Assembly: GCF_024713945.1 (NCBI RefSeq)
Contig: NC_134686.1
Location: 2,938,001-3,002,000 of the forward strand
Origin: Dermatophagoides farinae
Lineage: Eukaryota; Arthropoda; Arachnida; Sarcoptiformes; Pyroglyphidae
DNA length: 64,000 nucleotides
Direction: 5' to 3'
Position numbers and translations under genes: made by a program. The notes beneath the pieces are model-generated. The model was not told the DNA's origin. It searched no databases and saw nothing but the letters and a program-made list of their open reading frames with translations. The number at the start of each line of letters is the position of its first letter. Positions within the stretch are counted from its first letter, which is position 1. Below, piece by piece: positions 54,038 through 64,000 of this stretch.

Positions 54038-54045
54038 AGGTGAGT
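54038..54045 (+). promoter_or_regulatory. Candidate recursive (ratchet) splice site in ephrin intron 1
   Basis: AG (54038-54039) is directly followed by GTGAGT (54040-54045), so a complete acceptor abuts a complete donor with a zero-length exon. Upstream lies an almost unbroken pyrimidine tract (about 53996-54030) preceded by AATAACTAATT, a good branch-point match. This is the architecture of ratchet points known from long introns of flies and vertebrates. It lies on the same strand as, and 24 kb downstream of, the ephrin first exon. Function is inferred from sequence alone. Confidence 0.55.
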
Positions 54046-57000
54046 TTCAATAATTTTTGTTTTTCATTATTTATGATTGCCTGAAATGAATGGATTGTGC
54101 AACTGTACAAAACTTGGTTCTGTATTGGTATTTTTGATCAACAACAACGATGATGATGATGATGATAAGAAGCTTGAAATTTGGAAAAATTTTTTTTTTC
54201 TCAAGTTTGTCATTGAACACTATATTATTAATTTAGTTTTAACATTTTCCAATTTTAATTTATTATTTGCTAAACAATTATTAATCTCCTATAGTAGTGG
54301 TTTATAATAATTGATGATGATCAATCAGTCATGATCATTTAATAGTTTGCATATATATAGTGAAATGAAAACAATTATTGTTGTTTGACAATAAATTTTT
54401 TTACTTTCCATGCGTATAGTTTTGCATTGTGTCCTGTTTATTGTACAAAAATGTTTACCCTTTGAATTATTATTGCAGCCAATCATATTTATACACATGA
54501 TCGAAAACATCCCATGAATCGAATGAAAATATTTACATCCTGTTCAGTTGTATAAAAATCCATATTTAGATTTAGATGATGATGATGATGATGATCATTG
54601 TTGCAAGACTGTTATTTTTTCGGGCGAATTTTTTTTTACCAACATTCATTTTGTTTTGTTGCCTCCAATTTTTTTTTTTTTTTTTTTGAATGTATGAACA
54701 TCCCTTGTGTGTAATATATTGAACAACATGGTGGTGGTAAACATTTGACTATAGTCCTTTGAGGATGATGACGATGACGATAAACATAACTTTGTCCAGA
54801 TATTGACATTGTAAAACAAACAATTCGATGGAAAACAATGATTTTTCTTCGTTTTTTTTTACGCAATGATAAAATTTATTATTACAAGTACCTAGCCTAT
54901 GTACAATTCGTTTCGTTTACTTATTCATTGACTGCAACAACAACAAAAAAAAATCAGCGAAAAGTAGTAAAATACAGTGGAAAAAAGGTTTGGTCAGACA
55001 AAAAAATGTTTATGCAAATATTGAATTTTCTGGAATTTTTCCCTTTTTTTTCTAAATATTTTTTTTTATCAAAAAAAAAAAAAATAAGTTCCTTTGTGTT
55101 GTGCAAACAAACTACAAACTAAAAAAAAAAAAAAATTCTAATGACACAGGGAATTGTTTTATTATTTCTACCATCAGAATCGTACAACATTCAACACATT
55201 GATCGATCGATCGATCTATCGATTTGTTGTTTTGTTTTGTTTTGTATCCCAATTACATTGATGACAATAATAATAATAATAATAATAACGAATAATCGAT
55301 TGATTAAATCCTAGATCCAAATGTTTCATTTAGATTCGTTTCTAATTCCAATTCAATATATTTTTTTGTTTTTTGTTTTTTTGCACAACTGAATTGTTGT
55401 CAATCACACAAACACGAACAAACTAATAGCCCCTTGATGAACACCGAATTTTTATTGTTTAGTCTGCAAAATTTTGTTTTTCGTTTTCATGTGTTGTCAA
55501 ATGATTGTTGTAGCGGCTGTTTCTCGTTAGTTTTGATTGCACATTTATGTTATGTTAGTTTTATTGATTGTGTAAACATCGTTTTATTTTTTACATCATG
55601 TCCTATAGGAATGTATTTGCTTCCATTCACTGGTAATTAATTTCAATTAACATGCAAAGAATTTACTATGTGCATGTGTGTGTGTGTGAATCAGAGAATA
55701 ATAATTCTAGTCAATGTTGGAATTTGCCGAATCTTTGTGTGGTCAATCATCATTATTATGTTCATGGCTAGATGCAATTATTATTTTTTCGATGATCATC
55801 ATTGATTCTCTAATCTTGAAGGTATCGACTTTTTGACCTTTTTCTCTCTCTCATCACAATTCAAATTCAATTTGTTGGGATGGCTAGCCTGACTTTGCTT
55901 GTTATTATTGTTCATTGATTGAACTTTTAAAAGTTGAATTTTTTTTTCTCTGTCCCCGGAATCAATATCATTTGCATTGATCTATCATTATTTTACTGAT
56001 TGTTCGGTGTTCGGTCGATCAAATGAACGTTTATGAAAGCGAATATGAAGATTGAAGCCTCATCGATTGATTGATTCTTTCTCTCGTTTTGCATTTCGAT
56101 TTCAATTTATTGAAAAAGAATAAAGAAAAATGATAATAATAATCATAATAATAAAAGATTGCCAAAAGGAGAAAGCAATAATCATCATCATCATTCTGGA
56201 CGATGATGATGATGAATACCATAAAGAAAAAGATAATTGACACCTTTGAACCTTTTTGAATTGAATGTGAATTTTAAAAAAAATGACTGAATTTCTCCGC
56301 CGAACACACACATACACATACACACACACACATAGAGTCAGTCAGTTTGTGTAAAAATGTACATTTTTATTTTTTTTCTCACTAAAACTCTCCATTATTA
56401 TTATTATCATCATCATCATCATCATAAAGCTTAGATGCATAATACCTGAATATTTGGTCGAACCTACCTATCCTATTCATATATGATATACATCTGAATA
56501 AGAAAAGTTTCAATCTTCTTATCTTTATCATCATCATCATCATCATCATCGATGGCCATCATCTTTATTCATATAAAATGAATGTGTTCTCTCTCTCTTC
56601 TATTCGTTTTGAGAAGCGTAAAACTTATTCACAATCAATAACACCTGAGTTCTGGTCTGAATTCGTGAATTTGGTTTTTCTTGCTTTCTTTCTTACATTA
56701 CATTATGTTTCAATATTCGATTCGCGCCTTCATCTTTGCCACCTTTTTTTATATTGGCTTTTTCGGTGAATTAGTGTTTTGATTGATTGTATCATGGCTT
56801 TTTTTTCTATTTCTGCTGTATTCAATTTCAATCAATGATGGCCGGGTATACACAATTCATTCACTTGCATTTTTTTTTTAATGATATGATATGATTTCGA
56901 ATGAAATTCATATCTTTTTTTTCAAAAATTTAGTTTGGCAATTTTCTTTGGGCGAGTTGCATATTTTGATTTTTGCCATCTAAGAAAGTTTATCAATTCT

Positions 57001-58666
57001 ATATATATATACAGAGATATATTCTTGTAGTTTAATTTTTTTTCCGGTTTCATCGTTGTTTGATTATGATTGAATCGAATCGATTAGTGTAGGCGTAGGT
57101 GACACACACACACACAGATATTTTATTTTGATAATAATCATAATTGTCACCTGGCTGACCTGGTTTCATTTTTTTTTTTTCATTCATTCATTCATTGATA
57201 TCAAATGAATCAAATGTCCACATTTATTAATAGTTGTTCTTAAGTAAAACAAGTTTTTTCCTGATATTACCTGGTGTGTGTATTATCGATTGAAGTGAAA
57301 GAAAAAAAAAATAGAGATTCACTCTCAATTGTGTGTGTTTTTCATCCATATAGATAGATAGATGGATGAATGAATGGATGGACCAAAAAAAAAAAAAAAA
57401 ATTCGTGTAGCCAATATTTTTCACACATAAATAAATTTTGATTACGTTCGTATCACAAACATTTGATCATTGCGTTGTGTGTATTATATAATAATAATGC
57501 ACCAACATGGTTAACAATTCAGATTGAACTTGTTTTTTTTCTGCCCATTTCGATGAAACAAATTCTTTCATCTATCTATTTTTTTCAGATCACGAAAATG
57601 ATATACCTGCTGTGTGTGTGTGTGTGTGTTTGTGAACACACAATTCAGGTTTTATCGTATTGTTTGGTTGGTTTTGTGTGTGTGTGTGTGTTTGCAAATA
57701 CTCACGCATACAATAACAAAAAAAAAGGTTCTCCACATTTGGGTGATGATGATAAAAATCTAAAAATTGATGCAATCCTTTTTTTTCGTCTATTATTATT
57801 TTTGGTGAATCAAAAAAAAAAAAAAAAAAATAATGATCCTTTATTTTGGATCCCAGTTTTTTTTTTCATTTTTTTTTCACAATTGTTCAAATTTTTATAT
57901 TTGCTTGAAAAATACATTTTTTTTCTCCTCATTCTCACAGTGTTTATCACTTGTGTGTGTGTATGATGGTAAATAAATAAAAAATAAAATAAAAACTCAT
58001 GAACGAAACTGAAAAAAAAATAAAAAATTATCACATCTGTGAACTATTATTAACACTGTGTGTCTCAGCGAATCAGGTCCGGTTTTTTTTTATTGTGAAT
58101 GTTTGTTTTTTTTTTTTTTTTTTTTGGTCAATGAAATTTCATGCCTGATCATCGTCACTAATCAGGTGTCAATCACGAAATATAATCTACAAATTAAAAT
58201 CCATGTATCATGCTATAGTACATAAATATAAACACATAGACAGCAGACAAGATTAAAATCATAATTTTAATTATGATGATGCTGGTGATGATGATGATGG
58301 TCCAGTTTGATCTAGTCCACGATGAGTTTGATTATCAATGTTTGTGATCAATAATCATATTTTACGATAATGTTCATGTGTGTTTTATGTGTTTTATTAT
58401 TGTACACATACGAAAAAATTCCATTCAATTTTCTTACACATTCACATTTGTATTAGATCCGGATCCATTGATCAATTTATTGGTTCGGTGTTTAATTGTT
58501 TAACGCTTAATTAATTTATGACTGGTCATAATGACGATCACATACTGAATGTTTGTCTTTTTTGTGCTGGGCTTAAATCTTGATTGAAGAAATCAATAAA
58601 AAAAACTGAACTGAACTGAACTGAATGAAATGAATAAAATACCACATCACATCCGATAAATCCATG

Positions 58667-58958
58667 TTAGATTATGATCCATGGTTGATTGGCTTCATCA
58701 ATGCGTAATACCAGTGTAGTCAATTGCAGTATAGCATCTTTTTTTTCATTCGTAAAAGGATGAGAGTTTCCTAATTTAATACTTCCGATTATTCGTCTTT
58801 CAATCATTGTCATTTTCTTTAGTCCTTTATTCATTGCATATGATGCAAGTCACTTTTTTTTCACTATTATTAATCCCCAAGCATTAGCTAAACATTGTCC
58901 ATATGCGTTTTATTGAATCTGATTTTTTTTTTGCTTCAATGAAATGTTCAAATTGCTT
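58667..58958 (-). pseudogene. Possible decayed BED-finger/hAT transposase fragment
   Basis: One minus-strand frame reads KQFEHFIEAKKK, then IKRIWTMFS, a stop at 58884-58886, then CLGINNSEKKVTCIICNE and a second stop at 58827-58829. The W-x2-F followed by C-x2-C spacing is like the first half of a BED zinc finger. A second frame (58834-58667, 55 residues) ends in LRIDEANQPWIII, then a stop and HGFIG. This is reminiscent of the D-x-QPF-x-IVE-x-x-GF motif near the start of hAT transposases. Frames are interrupted and the BED histidines were not found. No terminal inverted repeats or 8-bp target duplications were identified. It is a suggestion from motif spacing only. Confidence 0.22.
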
Positions 58959-59020
58959 CTGGAGTTTTTTTTTCCTTTTTTGTATTTGAATATATATCGA
59001 TTATAGAGCTTTGTCATTTT

Positions 59021-59329
59021 TTACCTTCTTTTGGTTGATTCATATTTTTTTTTCTTGTTCAACGCTATGATTCTGTCTTGATCCACTTGAACATTTATAT
59101 TTTTTTTTCTACTTTTGTTTGCATCCACAAATATGAATGTTGAATATTTATCACTTGAAAACACTTGACCATTTTTTTTTTGTGTGTTTCTCAATTGATT
59201 TCTATGCAGCGGTCCATCATCATCATCATCATTTCGATTGACATTTGTATTGATTGAATCGAATGAAACAATAACAAAGACTGACATGAAGATCAAAATC
59301 CTGGGATAAAGTTTTCTAATCTTGAACAT
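59021..59329 (-). CDS. Possible small secreted protein, unidentified (may be a first exon)
   Basis: A 102-codon frame from ATG 59329 begins with a plausible signal peptide (MFKIRKLYPRILIFMSVFVI, then VSFDSINTN). A short acidic run encoded by a GAT repeat and a basic hydrophilic remainder follow, ending ESTKRR-stop. The stop overlaps a possible donor (AAGAAG|GTAAAA), so this could be a first coding exon rather than a whole gene. It lies just upstream of, and on the same strand as, the BED/hAT-like fragments. No family is recognised. Confidence 0.25.
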   Translation of the reverse strand: MFKIRKLYPRILIFMSVFVIVSFDSINTNVNRNDDDDDGPLHRNQLRNTQKKNGQVFSSDKYSTFIFVDANKSRKKNINVQVDQDRIIALNKKKKYESTKRR

Positions 59330-61219
59330 GAATTTTCTTTTTCTAGATACAATATTCCGGAAATCCCGTATGATTGACTTTAGTTTTTTTTTATTTTACA
59401 AGTTTCGCATCTTAAGCAAAAAAAAAATCTCTATAGATTCAAATAGCAGCAGCTAATTTTTTTTTTGCTCGTCACCGTCAACAATGTGTGATCCAAATAA
59501 GAAGCTCATCATCGGAAAAGTTCATTTTGCTTTTCGTCGTTTCAGTCAAAAGAATCTCTAATGGACTTTTTATTCTTTCTAATGATGATGATGTTGATGT
59601 GGATGTGGATGTGGATGATGAAAATCAATTTATTATTTTTTTTCGACTTTTTTTCCATCGGTGTCGTCTTCATTGGCATCAACATCTAGTCCATTTTGAT
59701 CATTTCTTCGTTTTTCTTTACCATTTAATTGAGTCACGATCATCAGTGGATAGAAAATGGATTGAAAAATGAATGGAAAATGTCTTCTTCGTAAGAAAGC
59801 TCGTGAAAACTTTATTATTATTATAATTATCATCGCATTAATAGAGAATATGGCTAAAAGCTTAAACTTGAGCCAAAAAAATTCATGCAAAATCTTCAAC
59901 AACAATCCACATTGTGTGTCTTCATTTGAAGCTTTTTTTTGGCAAAAAAAAAAGAAATGATTATGTTCATCGTGAATGCATATAATAACTTGAATTGAAT
60001 TTTTAAATTTCAAACAAATCTTGTGAGAAAACAACAAAAATAGATGTTTTCGGTTTGAGAAAGAGAGAGCGAGATAGAGAAAAAGATTTGTTTATTATAT
60101 CAAATGTATTTGTGTATTCGATTTTACGATATTTTTTTTTTATATATATATATATTCGATTTGTAACCTGGTTGAATTTTTTTTTTATTCGGAAAAACAA
60201 AACTGATGACCTTAATTGATGACATGATGACCGGTATCTCTTGTTTTTTTTCCTCCCGGAACGATGATAATTGTCATTGAAAATGAGATAAAAAAAAATT
60301 TGTTTATTTGTTCAAACTAATCAAAATAATGATCTGATTTGATTTGATATGTGTGGATGATGATCATCATTCATTCATTCATTCATTCATTCAAAACACC
60401 AGGTGATATTTGGATATTCAAAATTCACACCCATTTGAATTGCATGATGATGATGATGATGATTCAGGTTAAACTGTAATGTTTTGATGATAATTTAAAT
60501 TTTCGGTTTAAAAATCTCAATTTCTCCCATGATGAGTGAATAACGTGATCGACCTGTATCTGTATCTACATAAAGTCCCACAATTTAAAAATCTGATCTG
60601 ATCTAATTTCTTCATTGTTTTTTTTTAAAAAAATCAACGACAACAACAACAACATGGTGATGTTGTACAACCAGTCATTCATTGCACATGCCGGCAAACA
60701 AACAAGTCTTATGAAGCAAAAAAGATGACGAGAAATGGTCACATACCAATAAAAAATTTTTTTCCAACCAGAAACAAAATTTTTTCTATTGAATGACTTG
60801 ACTTTTTTTTTCTTCCATGATTGACAAGTTACGTGATATTATTCGTACCATTGAAATTATTCTGAATGAGATTCTCATATTCACTTTTTTTTCATATATG
60901 TGTATGGTATGGATCCAAGTGTATTTTGTATGTTTGTTTGTCATCTTCTTTGGTGGCCCTAAACTAACCTGACCCACTACAACAACCACTTATTTCATCA
61001 ATTTGAATTACCATTTTTTTACCAAACAATTGACCACATTCATTTATTCCCATCATTATCATCATTTCATAAAGATTACTGTATTACTAGTTATTTTATT
61101 TTGTTTGTTTGTTTGTCCAATTCAATTCATTCGGTGTATGCGCGATGTGTAATTGTTTTGAAAATCAAGTCCATTCATCAGTTTGTTTGTTCATCATCAA
61201 ATATTGACATTGCTGATTA

Positions 61220-61252
<33 letters not shown>

Positions 61253-64000
61253 ATTGTGGTTGAATGTGGCCATTTCTTCTCTTTAAAATGTTTGGAATCT
61301 AATCCATCCATCATCACTATTGGCGACCTTTCAAGATTTTTTTTCATCAAAAAAAAACGAAAAACGAAAAAATTCTGCTCTCATAATGAGTGGTACATCA
61401 TTTTAGATTTTAAAAATGATGTTTGATTTTTTTTTTACATCACAGGTCTCGTGCCATTCATTTTTGTTTGACGAATAACAAAAAAAAAATTGAAAATATT
61501 TTTCATTCCAAAAATAATGATCAAGTAGTACGAAAAAAAAAAAATTCAACCTTGGTGGAAATCGCAGAAAATTCTGGAACCAATATGCGTCAATATAATA
61601 TGGTTGTAGAATTACTATTACTGAAACCAAAATTGGATGAACTCATTTTCTTTTTTCCCGTTTTGATCCAAAAGAAAGAAAGAACAAAAAAAAACTCATC
61701 GATCATAATTCTTTATCTTTTACTACTACTAGTAAACTAGAAATGAGTAGGCAGAGTTTCGGTACTTTTCGGGCAAACACACACACACACACACACACAT
61801 TCATTGTTAATTATCGTTTTTTTTTTTGGCGTGTTCACAAACACAGTTTGTTTCTAGTTTTGAAAAAAATGAACTTGTTTCACTGAAGAAAAAAATATTA
61901 ATGATGATGGTGGTGGCGGTAGGATTATTCTGTAAAACCAATCAATCCAAATCAATTCGTTTTTCATCAAATAAAAGCGAGATTTGAAAGCATAGAATGA
62001 ATACATTTTTTCAACTTTTGAGTACAAAAAAAAATGGATAGATGATGAAACCGAATATATTATTTTCTATGCATTATCATTGTTGAGTTGTTTTTTTTTC
62101 TGTTGTTATGTAAACTATTATTCTGTGTTTATATTACATGAAAGTTTTTTTTTTGGACAATTTAGGATTTATATTCTAAAAAATCCGATTCTAAACATAT
62201 TGACATATGGAAATCATTTACATCATGTTGTCTGTTTATTAAAATACTAGCTGGCTATATATATATATAACCAATGAGTAAAATAGGAAGACTAAGTTTG
62301 TGTGTCTGGTATATTATAAATATCAAATCAATTGATCAATCTTTTGATGTTCATCATCATCATCATTTTTTTTGTTTTATTGAACTGAAACTTGTTGTTT
62401 ATTATCTGTTGTTGTTTTATTTGCTTGTGCCAATAGCAACACATTCAATCAGTTTAGATTTGGATTCAAATTTCTTTTCCATTCATTCATTCATTCGATT
62501 CAATTCAATTCAATTCAAATCTTATGATCATGATCAATGATGATTGTGTTTGTAATTTTCTTTCAGTTTTTTCATCATCATCGAAATATGAGTGTTGTGT
62601 ATATATATATATACAAGAATAACTTTCACTACTACTTTTGTTTCATTGCAAATGAATTTACTATGAAACAAAATCCTAGTTAGTAGTAATGTAGTAAATG
62701 ATGGCATAATATGTAGGCCATTTGTATCTAGCCGACCGGAATCTAAATCTTAGCAATGGTAGCGGCAACTAATTCATTAATTATATGTCATGACAAAGTT
62801 TTTTTTTCGGGTTTCTGGTGTCCCTTGGTGGATGTCCAACAGACCAACCAACCAACCAGCCAACCAACATTTCATTGTGAATGAATGTCAAACGAATTTC
62901 AGTTAACATCATTATTTGGCTCTTTCTTTTCGAAGGATTTTTAATTACATTTTTGTAGTTCATTAACAGTTTGTATCATCATCATCATCACAAAAAAATG
63001 GTTGTCCGTTTTCATCGGTCCATATATTGATTCATATTGATTGAATATTCGAATAATAATCATAGAATAAATCAATGATTAGAATCTGATTGAATTCTGT
63101 GAATGTGAATCATTTTTCTTTCCGGCATCGTTAAACTTTATCATTCATTTGCAGTTTGTTGTTCATTGATGTATATAATACACTGGTACTGGATTTTTGT
63201 TTTGTTTTGTTTTTTTTTTTGCATCCATCGAAAGAAAAACAACAGAAGAATATTTTTTTTTTTGCCGTTGTCTATTCTGTTTTTTTGTGTGTGTGTGTGT
63301 TATTATTACATTATGTTGTTTTCATGGAATAAGAAGAAGAAAAATGAAAAAAAAAACATTATTTCTTTCCCTGTTGTTCGCATATTTTTTTTTGCCCTTT
63401 TTTTCCTTACAAATGTCTTGGCAAAAAAAAATGTCATTAGACAGTCGGAGAATTTTCTTCTTGGTTGAACTCACCACCACCACCACCACCACCAATATCA
63501 TTGCTATATGACCATCTTGTGTGTGTGTGTGAGTTTGGTTTGGTTTGGTTGGGCTTGATTTTTTTTTATTGTTATCATCATCAATGTTCCTTATCATCAC
63601 CATCATCGACCGACATTATTATCAAATAAGGGGAAAGTAATAAAATCTATTTTCATATGTTTCACAGAAATATAGAAGATATATAGATCATTTGTGTTTT
63701 GTGTGTGTTCCGGAATATTTTTATGATATTTTCTTCTTCTTGGAACAAGTTATGATTTTTCATCAAAGAAAATTTTTTTTTTTTATCATTGTAAAATGTG
63801 GTCTATCGATTCAATTAGGAAATTGTTTTCTTTAGTTCATCAATCGGCAATCATTTCCATTTAAAATGATGAAAATAATGTCAAATGATTTCCGATTTGA
63901 TTGTTGATTTAAATATGTTCATGGTTATATTATATTATTATATATAGAATGATGACATTTGATCTGATTACAATTGATGATGATTGTTGCTAATTGCATC

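Larger units (their letters stand above)
54046..64000 (+). other. Ephrin intron 1, second segment (continues past the window)
   Basis: About 10 kb downstream of the ratchet-like site consists mostly of AT-rich repeats. No ephrin exon is recognisable, so the next coding exon should lie beyond 64000. Unusual contents are the coding-like remnants on the minus strand at 58.7-59.3 kb. A frame at 61448-61731 follows a good acceptor but does not resemble ephrin. Confidence 0.5.

Noticed and set aside
57463..57966. 167-codon plus-strand frame, one of the longest in the flanks
   Set aside because: It is built from GT runs (Cys-Val), poly-A (Lys) and poly-T (Phe) with no recognisable domain. It is a composition artefact.
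61448..61731. Open frame after a good acceptor, phase-compatible with the ephrin exon, considered as ephrin exon 2
   Set aside because: The sequence (SRAIHFCLTNNKKK, then STLVEIAENSG) lacks the expected F-R after NP, the IICP motif and other ephrin-domain landmarks.
1..64000. tRNA, rRNA or CRISPR elements
   Set aside because: No B-box-like GGTTCRANTCC with a matching A-box, no rRNA-like blocks and no regularly spaced direct repeats were found by eye; the only tandem repeats are microsatellites.

Overview
This window looks like nuclear DNA from a small, AT-rich arthropod genome. An astigmatid mite such as a house-dust or scab mite would fit. That is my inference from base composition, very short introns (about 50-140 nt), the gene families present and the dense poly-T and ATG/ATC and GT/CA microsatellites. 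It is not a database result. Nothing bacterial, viral, rRNA-like or CRISPR-like was seen.

The recognisable coding content lies in 11.1-24.2 kb, plus one isolated exon near 29.9 kb. On the minus strand, in tandem, are a seven-exon animal Myb gene with three Myb repeats (16154 down to 12513) and a two-exon gene for a TAB2/TAB3-like coiled-coil/NZF zinc-finger protein (12092 down to 11118). On the plus strand, divergent from Myb across about 3.1 kb, is a five-exon glycogen debranching enzyme gene (AGL, 19273-24167). It encodes a complete 1553-residue bifunctional enzyme. The exon structures of all three keep the reading frame exactly.

The rest, 1-10.4 kb and 24.3-64 kb, looks at first like a desert of simple repeats. 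The main discovery there is a short exon at 29855-29982, only 42 codons. It encodes a signal peptide followed by LPDIYWNSTNP, the start of an ephrin receptor-binding domain, and it ends at a splice donor. No ephrin domain exon follows in the window, so the last 34 kb is best read as ephrin intron 1. A near-perfect recursive (ratchet) splice site at 54038-54045 on the same strand supports this. It has a branch-point-like element, a long pyrimidine tract and CTAG directly abutting GTGAGT.

Several unidentified coding-like pieces lie inside or next to the non-coding regions. They include a possible three-exon gene on the minus strand at 51496-52553 nested in the ephrin intron, a possible decayed BED/hAT transposase relic near 58.7-59.0 kb, a small secreted-protein-like frame at 59021-59329, and a two-exon frame at 10404-10734. 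They are given low confidence because long open frames made of triplet repeats are common here.

The identified genes are not an operon and share no pathway: AGL works in glycogen breakdown, Myb in cell-cycle transcription, the TAB-like protein in ubiquitin-dependent kinase signalling, and ephrin in contact-dependent guidance. E2F-type sites upstream of Myb fit known cell-cycle control of animal Myb genes.
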